8,895 nucleotides of DNA from Gemmatimonadota bacterium (GTDB taxonomy: Bacteria; Gemmatimonadota; Gemmatimonadetes; JACCXV01; JAHWKZ01). Under the pieces are notes generated by a model. It worked only from the letters and a program-made list of their open reading frames with translations, was not told the origin of the DNA and made no database searches. The stretch lies in NCBI GenBank assembly GCA_030641505.1, contig DAOWHI010000240.1, positions 1 to 8,895 on the forward strand. Reading direction: 5' to 3'. A program made the position numbers and the translations under genes. Positions 1 to 6,588 of the stretch are shown one piece after another (the stretch's first letter is position 1; every line of letters begins with the position of its first letter).

Positions 1-129
1 GCAAACGAAGACGGGATGGCTAACCCTTCGCAGACACAGGAGAAGACATAATTCACACCGTCAGCAGCAGACCTCCAGACGGTGTTCAACTCCGTCGCCC
101 AAGACATTCTCGTGCGCCTGACCCATTAA
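1..129 (+). pseudogene. 3' end of a TadG-like (VWA-domain) Tad pilus protein, interrupted by an in-frame TAA
   Basis: Frame 1 is open from the window edge to TAA at 49-51. The same frame is open again from 52 to TAA at 127-129. The last 25 residues include TPSAADLQTVFNSVAQ and end LVRLTH. I recognise this as the usual C-terminal style of TadG-like pilus proteins with a von Willebrand A domain, where an aromatic residue, F, a few small residues, DL, a VF..(I/V)A helix and a terminal RLT are common. The TAA at 49-51 falls where that pattern usually has Tyr (T-stop-F-T-P), so one base change (TAC or TAT to TAA) would explain it. A strong terminator follows at 164-200, which fits the end of a + strand transcript. 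Alternatives are a true protein end at 51 with a decayed tail, or a sequencing error. Only about 43 codons are visible, so the family call is an inference from a short tail. Confidence 0.5.
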
Positions 130-163
130 GCCAGCTCTTTGGCGCACAGCGGCCGCAATCACG

Positions 164-200
164 GGGCGCGATCAGCAAAACCGGTCGCGCCCTCTTTTTT
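164..200 (+). terminator. Rho-independent terminator after the left-edge gene
   Basis: The arms GGGCGCGA (164-171) and TCGCGCCC (185-192) form a perfect 8-bp stem around a 13-nt loop. CTCTTTTTT follows and ends at 200. The T-run is on the + strand side only, so it ends transcription entering from the left edge. It lies 35 bp after the TAA at 127-129. On the minus strand the hairpin has no downstream T-run, so it is not an obvious terminator for the operon that ends at 210. Confidence 0.85.
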
Positions 201-209
201 GCCGCTTCG

Positions 210-938
210 CTAGGAGGCCGAGCCCGCCTCGGCGCGTGTCGTGATTCGCGCGTCGCGCTCGACGCGGCCATCCAACAGGTGCACTTCGCGGTTGGCGTGT
301 GCGGCGATATCGATTTCGTGGGTGACGAGCAGGATCGTATTGCCCTCGCTGTGCAGGCGATCTAAGACCACCATGATCTCGGAGCTCGTCTTAGAGTCCA
401 GGTTCCCCGTCGGCTCATCGGCGAGGATGATCGAAGGGCGATTGACGAGCGCCCTGGCGATCGCGACGCGCTGCCGCTGTCCACCCGACAGCTCGCTGGG
501 ACGATGATCGGCGCGGTCCTCGAGGTCGACCGCGCGGAGCGCGGCGTGCGCCATCTCCATGCGCTGCTCAGAGGGCGTCCCGCCGTACACCAACGGCAGC
601 TCGACATTCCTCAGCGCGGTCGCCCGCGGCAACAAGTTGAAGGTCTGAAACACGAAGCCGATCTCGTGGTTGCGCACGAACGCCAGCTCGTCGTCGTCGA
701 GCTGGCTCACCTCTCGACCGTTGAGCCAATACTGCCCACTGGTAGGCGTGTCGAGACAGCCGATCAGGTTCATGAGCGTCGACTTGCCAGAGCCCGATGG
801 GCCCATGATCGCCAGGTACTCGTTCCGCTCGACCTCGAGATCGACCCCATCCAAGGCTCGGATCTCTTCGGTGCCCATCTGGTAGATCTTGGTCAAGCCC
901 TGCACTTTGATCAGCGACTGATCGGAGCTCCCGGTCAC
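210..938 (-). CDS. ABC transporter ATP-binding protein, MacB/LolD (FtsE-like) type
   Basis: This 242-residue protein is a complete stand-alone nucleotide-binding subunit. It should hydrolyse ATP at the inner face of the cytoplasmic membrane to drive a MacB/LolCDE-type (type VII) transporter. Visible motifs in order are Walker A GPSGSGKST (residues 46-54), the Q-loop in FVFQTFNLLP (Gln 98), signature LSGGQRQRVA (150-159), Walker B IILADEPTGNLD (170-181) and the switch His in LLVTHE (207). All catalytic residues are intact. The start is GTG at 936-938, whose GTGA overlaps the TGA of the adaptor gene by 4 nt, indicating translational coupling. It is the last gene of the minus-strand operon. The FtsX/MacB permease that normally accompanies such an ATPase is absent: only about 200 bp remain before the window edge, and they belong to a + strand gene and its terminator. 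A substrate cannot be assigned. Confidence 0.95.
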   Translation of the reverse strand: MTGSSDQSLIKVQGLTKIYQMGTEEIRALDGVDLEVERNEYLAIMGPSGSGKSTLMNLIGCLDTPTSGQYWLNGREVSQLDDDELAFVRNHEIGFVFQTFNLLPRATALRNVELPLVYGGTPSEQRMEMAHAALRAVDLEDRADHRPSELSGGQRQRVAIARALVNRPSIILADEPTGNLDSKTSSEIMVVLDRLHSEGNTILLVTHEIDIAAHANREVHLLDGRVERDARITTRAEAGSAS

Positions 939-2155
939 GACTCGTTGTCGTCCTTACGTTCGATCTTGACGGCATCGCCGTCCGCTAGATCCCGCAACGC
1001 TTGGTAGCTCCCGCTCACGACTTGGTCGTTCTCCTCGAGTCCACTTCGAATCTCGAAGTAACGTTCGCCGCTGATTCCAACGCGCACGGCAGTAAAGCGC
1101 GCCGTTCCGTCCCGCACCACGAACACGCCCTCACGCTCGACGACGCCATCCGACCCGGCCGCGTCGTCGGCCACCGGGCGTACGACCAATGACTGAATCG
1201 GTATCGTCAGCACGTTCTCACGCTGAGCGGTCACGATCTCGGACGAGCAAGAGAGCCCCGACTGCGCGCTCGGCAGCTCGCCGTCCAGCGTAACTACGAC
1301 TTCGAAGTCGGTCGAGTCATCGGACGGGCCGCTCGCGGTCGCGACGATCTTGGGGCTGGTGCCGACCTCGGTCACGTGTCCGATGAATGTCGTGTCCGGG
1401 AACGCATCGACGGTGACTTCGGCTCGCTGACCGATCTCGAGATCGACGACATCGGTTTCATCGACATCGATCGTGGCCTCCATGATCCCCAGATCGGCGA
1501 TGACGAGCAGCACTGTTCCGGGCTGGTTCATCGTGCCGATCATCGCCACCTCGCCGGGCTCGACGTTGACGCGCGTCACGACGCCGTCGATCGGGCTGGT
1601 GATCGTGACCTGGCTCAGGTCGTGTTTGGCGCTGCGGAGCATCGCCTCGTTTTGCCGAATGCGGCTCTTGGCGGCTCCCACAGCGGCGCGGCGAGCCCTG
1701 AGCTCGGCCCGGGCAGCGTCGAGCTCGGCTCGCGGAATGAGATCGGCATCGGCCAATCGACGCTTGCGATCGAACTCCTCTGTGGCAAAGGCCAGTTGTG
1801 CCTCAGCCGAGGCCAGCTCAGCTTGCGCGACACCCACCGCCGCTTCTTGACCGCTGGCGCCGGCGGCGACGTTGACCGGGTCGAGCTGCAACAAAAAGTC
1901 ACCGGTCGTGACGCGTTGACCTTCGGTGACGTCGACCCTGACGACTTCGCCGGATGTCGTCGCGCTGATCGATACCGAGTGCTTTGGCTCGAGCGTCCCG
2001 CTGGCGCTGACGACGGCGGTCAGGTTGCGCGCGGTGACCGGTTCGACCTCGACCGCCGCGTTCTTGTCACGACGGCTAAAGACTGCCACCGCGATGAGTG
2101 CCACGATGACGACAGCGCCGGCCAGGATGAGCCACTTCTTCTGAGGCCGCTTCAT
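935..2155 (-). CDS. HlyD/MacA-family periplasmic adaptor subunit of an ABC efflux system
   Basis: This 406-residue membrane fusion protein should link the inner-membrane ABC transporter to the TolC-type channel across the periplasm. A single N-terminal membrane anchor spans about residues 8-26, after basic MKRPQKK. The split lipoyl domain follows: the first half at about 60-97 contains SGEVVRVDVTEGQRV, and the second half at about 182-220 contains TSPIDGVVTRVNVEPGE. Between them lies an Ala/Glu/Arg-rich coiled-coil hairpin (about 100-180). A beta-barrel domain covers about 222-310, and a membrane-proximal domain with the typical GLEENDQVVSGSYQAL tail reaches about 400. Length and order match MacA-like adaptors. 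The ATG at 2153-2155 overlaps the stop of the TolC-family gene as ATGA, and the 3' end overlaps the ATPase start, so the three are co-translated. Ser- and Asp-rich inserts (around 275-283 and 329-338) are unremarkable. Confidence 0.93.
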   Translation of the reverse strand: MKRPQKKWLILAGAVVIVALIAVAVFSRRDKNAAVEVEPVTARNLTAVVSASGTLEPKHSVSISATTSGEVVRVDVTEGQRVTTGDFLLQLDPVNVAAGASGQEAAVGVAQAELASAEAQLAFATEEFDRKRRLADADLIPRAELDAARAELRARRAAVGAAKSRIRQNEAMLRSAKHDLSQVTITSPIDGVVTRVNVEPGEVAMIGTMNQPGTVLLVIADLGIMEATIDVDETDVVDLEIGQRAEVTVDAFPDTTFIGHVTEVGTSPKIVATASGPSDDSTDFEVVVTLDGELPSAQSGLSCSSEIVTAQRENVLTIPIQSLVVRPVADDAAGSDGVVEREGVFVVRDGTARFTAVRVGISGERYFEIRSGLEENDQVVSGSYQALRDLADGDAVKIERKDDNES

Positions 2156-3525
2156 TCGCTCGCTCGCTCGGGGAAGAGGTCCAGCCCAGTGCTGCGCTCG
2201 AGCTCCACCAGGGCGACGTAGAAGTCGTAAGTCGACGCGATCAGGTCAGTCTCCGCTTCCGCCGCGCGGACCTGCGAGTCGAGCAGATCGACGAACGACC
2301 CAGCGCCGGTTTCGTACCGCGCTTGGCCGAGTCGCAGGTCCTCGGTCGCCAACTCGACGCTGGTCATATTGGCCTGGTGGGCCGCATAGCTGGTCATGAT
2401 ACGCGAGTGGGCGGTGCGCACGCTCTCCTCGATCGACAATTCACGTCGTCGACGTTCGGCGCGCGTCGACTGGAGCGCGGCGTTAGCCCGGCTCGTCTCG
2501 TTGAGACGACTGAACCCATCGAACAGCTGCCAGTTGAGCGAGAACGCCCAAAAGTTGCGCGAGTCGAGATCCGAGAACTGAAAGTCGCTCGTGTCGGCGG
2601 CCGACCTGGACAAGCTGTATTGAAACTGCAGGCCGGGGAAGTATGCGCTGCGAGCGATCCAGAGGCCGGCACGGTCGGCGCGCTCCTGGGCCTCGGTCTC
2701 ACGTACGGATGGGTGCAGATCGAGCGCCCGATCGACGAGGTTCTCGACGTCGAACGGCGGACGGAACACCTCGAAGTTGGTGGTCAACTCGATCGGGCCC
2801 GGTGGCAAGCCGCCGACCAGGCGCCGCAGCGCCAGCCGGGCTTCCTCGGCCGCCTGTTGCGCCTCGAGCGAACCCACTTGGCCCTGGTTCAAGCTCAGCT
2901 GGGACTGTAACACGTCGGATTTGGTAACCTCGCCGACGTCGTACCGCGATTCCGCGAGTAGAACGTGGTGCTCGAGGCGTTCGATCTCGCGCGCCGCTTG
3001 CGCCACGAGCGCTTGGTGGCGGCGGGTACCCAGGTACTGTTGCTTGATGTCGGCGCGGGTCTGCCACCACTGCGAGTCGTAGGCCGCGATGGCGCGCTCG
3101 GATTCGGCTCTCGCACCGCGGATGCGGAAGATGTCACGACCGGCATCGAGCAGGGTGTGCGTGAAATCCCATTGGTAGGCGGTGGTGTACGTGAGCGGGC
3201 TGACGAACGGCCTCCCGCTGAGATTGAACGTGCCCGCCTCCGAGCGTTGGGCCAAGCCCTGAAAGCCGACCTGCGGCATCAGGTTGCCGTACGCGTCCCA
3301 CACTCCGGCGCCTGCGGCGGACCGACTGAAAGCCGCCTGAAGAACGACCGGGTTCTCTCGCTGCCCCGCTTCGAGCGCGACCCGCAACGACAACCGCAAC
3401 GTGTCGCCGGCCTGGGCCTGGGCCAAGACTCCGGCCGCCGTTGCCAAGAGGCAGAACAAGGTCAGAGCCAGCCGGTGAAACGCGCGCGGATACAGGGTGG
3501 GGGACGACATGTGGCCTCGTTTCAT
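2152..3525 (-). CDS. TolC-family outer-membrane efflux/secretion channel
   Basis: From this start the protein has 457 residues, the normal size for a TolC/OEP-family channel, which forms a trimeric outer-membrane barrel with a periplasmic alpha-helical tunnel. A signal peptide runs from the N-terminus through a Leu/Ala core to about VLA-QA at residue 35. Two long helical OEP repeats follow. The second ends with the family-style segment YETGAGSFVDLLDSQ, a long amphipathic helix and the tail LVELERSTGLDLF. Start choice is uncertain. The longest frame begins at 3573 without a ribosome binding site. ATG at 3525 has a weak GAG, and ATG at 3510 has GAGG four bases upstream. Either of the last two gives a good signal peptide. 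It precedes the adaptor gene with a 4-nt ATGA overlap and lies 85 bp after the metallopeptidase-like gene, the only real gap in the operon. Confidence 0.9.
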   Translation of the reverse strand: MKRGHMSSPTLYPRAFHRLALTLFCLLATAAGVLAQAQAGDTLRLSLRVALEAGQRENPVVLQAAFSRSAAGAGVWDAYGNLMPQVGFQGLAQRSEAGTFNLSGRPFVSPLTYTTAYQWDFTHTLLDAGRDIFRIRGARAESERAIAAYDSQWWQTRADIKQQYLGTRRHQALVAQAAREIERLEHHVLLAESRYDVGEVTKSDVLQSQLSLNQGQVGSLEAQQAAEEARLALRRLVGGLPPGPIELTTNFEVFRPPFDVENLVDRALDLHPSVRETEAQERADRAGLWIARSAYFPGLQFQYSLSRSAADTSDFQFSDLDSRNFWAFSLNWQLFDGFSRLNETSRANAALQSTRAERRRRELSIEESVRTAHSRIMTSYAAHQANMTSVELATEDLRLGQARYETGAGSFVDLLDSQVRAAEAETDLIASTYDFYVALVELERSTGLDLFPERASE

Positions 3526-3610
3526 CGACACTCGTTCGTTCGGTTTGTGTTGCGACGCTGCCGCGCGCGCCATCGTTCAAGTGCGCCCGACGCAAAGGAT
3601 GGGGACTGCG

Positions 3611-4849
3611 TCAGTAGTTCTCTAGAATCTGTACCCGATCGCCTTGCCACGTCATCTCCAACGTTCGTTGCTCGGCCTCGAACCGGAACCGGCCGGCGCC
3701 CGTGGTCATCCGTGCCGAGCCGCGAAAACGCTGCGTTGTGGCCTGCGCGTAAGCGGTGGCAAAGCGCTGGGCGGCGTCGGCCGAGTCCCACACGAGCGTC
3801 CAACCGTATGCCGACTCTCCCGAGGGTTTTTCGTAGAGCACGTAGCGATCACCGTCCCAGCCGGTGGCCCCGGTAGCCGCCGCCGAGTCGCCGAGCGCCG
3901 CCGCCAGGATAAGGCCGGTGCCGAATTCGCCCCAGCTGCCTTCAATAAGTTCGCGGCCCAGCTCGGCTCGGCGAGGTGGGGTGGGGCTCCGCGGTTGATC
4001 GCGCGTTTGCCAGTAGCGGTCGGGGTGAAGGATCTGTTCTGTCGACGCGGGTGGATCACGATATAGAGCGTCGACCGAGCCCCACCCGCCCTCGCGCAGC
4101 GCGGCGATGACGAAGCTGGCCCCCTCGACGTACGGAAACAGCAGCAGCCGCTGGAGCGCCTCAGGTGCCTGGTCGAATGCCGGATAGGCTTGGGCGATGG
4201 CGCTCGAGTTTCCGGCCAGGAGATCGGCGGGATCCGGCAGCCGGTCAATTGAGGCGCCGGTCGGGGCCAACATAAAGGCGAGCATCGCTGCCATTGCGTC
4301 GCCCTCCGCCACCGCGACGCGGGCCAGTGCGCCGTCCTCGGTGGGCCCGAGTTCGCCCAACCAGGCTGCGAGGTCGAAGTGCTGGTCCTGGAGGGCATGA
4401 GTCACCTCGTGGGCGACGACCGCCCGCTGGAGCAACTGGGGCAACCAATCGGCCAGATAGAACGTTTTCCTGTGCGGATCGTAGTAGCCCGCCACCTGTT
4501 CGGTATACAGGCGGACGACGAGATCCTTGAGGTCGGCTCCGGCTGGGAGCAGGCCGCAGTGCGACAAGAGCGCTGTTTGGGCGGCCCAGTCATCACGCGA
4601 CATCTCGCGTTCGAGTGACCGAGTCGCGTAAAGCCGAATCGTTTCCCGGTCGCTGACCTGGAAATGGACTGGGCCCTTCCAGTCAAGCCGGCGGATGGAG
4701 GCCAATTCTTGGCCGATGGCTCGGGCGGCAGCGACGAGCGCCGATGGCGCTTCGCGCTGACCGCTTACTGGGTCCGGGGATGATAACGACGCGCTGGCGA
4801 TCAATACCGCGATCGTGAGGCGGCGTGAGGAGTTCAAGGGCGGGACCAC
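3611..4849 (-). CDS. Exported HEXXH (gluzincin-like) putative metallopeptidase, uncharacterised family
   Basis: The protein has 412 residues from GTG at 4847-4849. It opens with a signal-peptide-like stretch (SSRRLTIAVLIASASLSS, about 7-24), so it probably acts outside the cytoplasm. The core is GYYDPHRKTFYLADW (121-135), then AHEVTHALQDQHFDL (146-160) with zinc-binding H147, H151 and catalytic E148. AVAEGDA follows at 179-185, where E182 is the likely third zinc ligand 31 residues after H151. Further on is STEQILHPDRYW (269-280). This set of motifs is typical of a group of uncharacterised bacterial HEXXH proteins, and no substrate is known to me. The gene overlaps the upstream lipoprotein gene by 16 nt. 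A TTG at 4835-4837 would instead give a 4-nt TTGA overlap and a slightly shorter signal peptide. Zinc dependence and proteolysis are inferred from motifs only. Confidence 0.8.
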   Translation of the reverse strand: MVPPLNSSRRLTIAVLIASASLSSPDPVSGQREAPSALVAAARAIGQELASIRRLDWKGPVHFQVSDRETIRLYATRSLEREMSRDDWAAQTALLSHCGLLPAGADLKDLVVRLYTEQVAGYYDPHRKTFYLADWLPQLLQRAVVAHEVTHALQDQHFDLAAWLGELGPTEDGALARVAVAEGDAMAAMLAFMLAPTGASIDRLPDPADLLAGNSSAIAQAYPAFDQAPEALQRLLLFPYVEGASFVIAALREGGWGSVDALYRDPPASTEQILHPDRYWQTRDQPRSPTPPRRAELGRELIEGSWGEFGTGLILAAALGDSAAATGATGWDGDRYVLYEKPSGESAYGWTLVWDSADAAQRFATAYAQATTQRFRGSARMTTGAGRFRFEAEQRTLEMTWQGDRVQILENY

Positions 4850-5553
4850 GTGATTTGGCGCGTCAGCTCTTCGATACGGAGCAGGTTATGAGGTGGATCG
4901 GCTGCAAACCAGTACCGCTCTTCGAGCCCCGATACGCGCAGGTGGACGGGGTAGGCGCGCACCCGCTCGCCGCGATGTGCAATCGGGCGTTGGGCTCCGA
5001 TCTCGAGCCGCGCCGGGATCGCCCGTTGGTCGAACGCAGCCACGAAGTTGAAGCTCACCACATGGTCGGCCTCGAAGTCGAGCGCCGCGAGGCTCAGCGG
5101 GAGCTGGGCCTGGTCAAGCGTAGGCGGCGGGGTTCGCACATTGGTTTCGCGTCGGCCTTCCGGACTGGTGATCGCGAGCCGCGCTTGGCCGTCGAAACCG
5201 CGACCGTAGCTCACCTCGGCGGTCAAGCTTCCGTCCTCCCGATGTACGCGCTGGAAGCTCGAGACCGGGGAGTACGAGCGCGGATCGATTATTGCCACCA
5301 AGCTGTCGAGGCCGGTGCTCGCTCGGCGGTAGCGAGCGAGCCGCAGATCCCGGCGACTCGAAGCGACCGCGAAGCGGAGCGTATCGCCGGCGGCGCTGAC
5401 GAGAGTGAACTCACCCTCCGCCAACGGTCGATCACCAAACGGGATCCGCGGCGGAGCTCCGGGATCGGTCCCCGATCCGTTGCCGGGGCCGCAAGCCAAC
5501 AGCCCAAGGAGAACGAGGCGGGTGGCGATGTTCGAGAGTGGAATACGACGCAT
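4834..5553 (-). CDS. Predicted lipoprotein of unknown function (DUF3108-like character)
   Basis: The protein has 239 residues from ATG at 5551-5553. The frame extends to a TTG at 5580 but gains nothing recognisable. The N-terminus has MRRIPL, a hydrophobic core and the lipobox LLAC followed by GPGNGSG, so a lipidated Cys at about residue 21 and envelope localisation are expected. The rest is beta-rich. The final third has the form of a periplasmic DUF3108-like domain, with a segment of paired strands ending ERYWFAADPPHNLLRIEE. That resemblance is a pattern impression, not a firm family match. It is the first gene of the minus-strand operon and overlaps the metallopeptidase-like gene by 16 nt, so the two are likely functional partners. 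Only 27 bp separate its start from the divergent TPR gene. Confidence 0.7.
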   Translation of the reverse strand: MRRIPLSNIATRLVLLGLLACGPGNGSGTDPGAPPRIPFGDRPLAEGEFTLVSAAGDTLRFAVASSRRDLRLARYRRASTGLDSLVAIIDPRSYSPVSSFQRVHREDGSLTAEVSYGRGFDGQARLAITSPEGRRETNVRTPPPTLDQAQLPLSLAALDFEADHVVSFNFVAAFDQRAIPARLEIGAQRPIAHRGERVRAYPVHLRVSGLEERYWFAADPPHNLLRIEELTRQITWSRP

Positions 5554-5580
5554 GGAACGGATAAGATAAGGGTTCGACAA
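5554..5580. promoter_or_regulatory. 27-bp divergent intergenic region with tight overlap of control elements
   Basis: This gap separates the minus-strand operon start (ATG at 5553) from the + strand TPR gene (ATG at 5581). It contains AAGGG at 5568-5572, a good ribosome binding site eight bases before the TPR start. On the minus strand a weak sigma-70-like pair is visible: TTGGCA (complement of 5588-5593), a 19-bp spacer and TATCTT (complement of 5563-5568). It would give an almost leaderless operon transcript. The minus-strand start has no Shine-Dalgarno. The promoter assignment is tentative; at least one promoter must lie inside a neighbouring coding sequence. Confidence 0.3.
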
Positions 5581-6504
5581 ATGGACATGCCAAAGCGATC
5601 CACGCGGCTTTATATCCTCATCGTGGCGGCGATTGTTCTGGCGCCGTTGCTTGGCGCTGACTCGCTGGCGCAGGACATCCAGCCGCTGGCGCCGGTACTC
5701 GAACCAAATGACCGCGAACGGCCAGAGGACGGGGTCGAGACACCGGGTCTCGACGAGCCCGGGCTCATTCCGTTGCCCGAAGCCCCAAACCGCACCACCG
5801 CAGCGTCAAGAGACAGAGTCAGGGTGACGACCGTGCTACCGGCCTCGTGGAGCGGTGTCGTGGCCAACTATCAGCCGCTGTGGATCGGGATCCTGTCCCC
5901 GAGCGGTTTTGGCTTGCATCAGTGGACACCGTATTTCGCGTCGTCGGGATTGGCCCCAGTGCTGACCGCGCATCCGTTCTTCGGGCCATGGGGCGTGCTG
6001 AGCTACGACGGTTGGATTCTCGATCGCTACCGCCAGGTCTGGACATCGGCCAACCCACCTGGGCGACTCGCCGACGCCGGTCATTGGTTGCAGCTCGGGG
6101 ATCGCGCGATGGCTGAGCGCAGTGCGCGCGAAGCGGTCGAGGCTTATCGGCAGGTGACGCAGGCGGCTCCGGACTTTCCGCTGGGTTACGTCGGCCTGGG
6201 CGCGGCGTTAGCCGAGCTCGGCGATGACGCGGGCGCAGCGCAGGCGTTTCGGCAGAGCCTGGACCGCTATCCGGCGTGGCTCGCGATGGAGGTAGACTGG
6301 TCGCTCTTCTATGGCCGCCAAGATAGGCTCGAGACCGTTCAGGCCGCTGCCGACCAGCGCGCCGAGAGCGGCTCGGCCAACAGCCAGTTCGTGGCTGGCG
6401 TTTTGCACATGTTCGGTGACCACCCCGGCCTCGGTCGCGAGATCCTGAGTGGCCTCGAAGACGATCCCCACGCCGTCCACCTGATGACTCGGGGACCCCA
6501 CTAG
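5581..6504 (+). CDS. Secreted or membrane-anchored TPR-repeat protein, function unknown
   Basis: The protein has 307 residues. ATG at 5581 is preceded by AAGGG with 8-nt spacing; the frame extends upstream to 4825 but only as antisense to the lipoprotein gene. Residues 1-31 form a signal peptide or anchor (basic MPKRSTR, hydrophobic YILIVAAIVLAPLLG, then a possible SLA-QD cleavage). A Pro/Glu-rich low-complexity linker covers about 33-75. A Trp/Phe/Pro/Gly-rich segment of unknown fold covers about 87-160. Tetratricopeptide-like helices then span about 167-250, including HWLQLGDRAMAERSAREAVE, a second repeat (LGYVGLGAALAELGDDAGAA) and RYPAW. TPR proteins usually scaffold complexes. Its position between an envelope operon and a pilus cluster suits a periplasmic assembly role, but that is inference. 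The gene ends with TAG 84 bp before the regulator and in the same frame. Confidence 0.75.
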   Translation: MDMPKRSTRLYILIVAAIVLAPLLGADSLAQDIQPLAPVLEPNDRERPEDGVETPGLDEPGLIPLPEAPNRTTAASRDRVRVTTVLPASWSGVVANYQPLWIGILSPSGFGLHQWTPYFASSGLAPVLTAHPFFGPWGVLSYDGWILDRYRQVWTSANPPGRLADAGHWLQLGDRAMAERSAREAVEAYRQVTQAAPDFPLGYVGLGAALAELGDDAGAAQAFRQSLDRYPAWLAMEVDWSLFYGRQDRLETVQAAADQRAESGSANSQFVAGVLHMFGDHPGLGREILSGLEDDPHAVHLMTRGPH

Positions 6505-6531
6505 GCTACCCGAACGGACTCCGACCGACCC

Positions 6532-6547
6532 GATCGCGGAAGCGATC
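6532..6547. repeat. Inverted repeat just upstream of the -24/-12 element
   Basis: GATCGC (6532-6537) and GCGATC (6542-6547) form a perfect 6-bp inverted repeat around GGAA. It ends 10 bp before the candidate sigma-54 element at 6558-6573. No T-run follows on either strand, so it is not a terminator for the TPR gene. It could be an operator or a minor mRNA hairpin. Confidence 0.4.
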
Positions 6548-6557
6548 CCCCCAAAAA

Positions 6558-6573
6558 CGGTACAGGTCTTGCA
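6558..6573 (+). promoter_or_regulatory. Candidate sigma-54 (-24/-12) promoter of the regulator gene
   Basis: CGGTACAGGTCTTGCA contains GG (6559-6560), exactly ten bases, then GC (6571-6572), with the consensus TTGCA at the -12 side. Relative to TGGCAC-N5-TTGCA it differs at three positions of the -24 half. The predicted transcription start is near 6584, only about 5 nt before the ATG at 6589, so the message would be nearly leaderless. That agrees with the absence of a Shine-Dalgarno there. Confidence 0.5.
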
Positions 6574-6588
6574 GCTTCCGGCCTCGTT

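Noticed and set aside
86..271. 61-codon minus-strand open frame at the left edge
   Set aside because: It runs through the terminator and the ATPase stop region, and its product is low-complexity Arg/Ala with no support.
504..1007. 167-codon + strand open frame opposite the ABC ATPase
   Set aside because: The opposite strand encodes a complete ABC ATPase with all motifs; this frame is its shadow.
1376..2221. 281-codon + strand open frame
   Set aside because: It is antisense to the adaptor gene; it is rich in Asp, Arg and His as expected of a shadow frame in high-GC DNA, with no recognisable domain.
2965..3876. 303-codon + strand open frame
   Set aside because: It is antisense to the TolC-family and metallopeptidase genes, crosses both, and has no domain or ribosome binding site.
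5462..5478. Palindrome GGATCGG-TCC-CCGATCC
   Set aside because: It lies within the lipoprotein coding sequence in a Gly/Pro-rich segment; no matching second copy or promoter was found, so it is probably chance.
4825..5580. Upstream extension of the TPR gene reading frame (about 250 extra codons)
   Set aside because: It is exactly antisense to the lipoprotein gene, whereas ATG 5581 has a ribosome binding site and starts a signal peptide.
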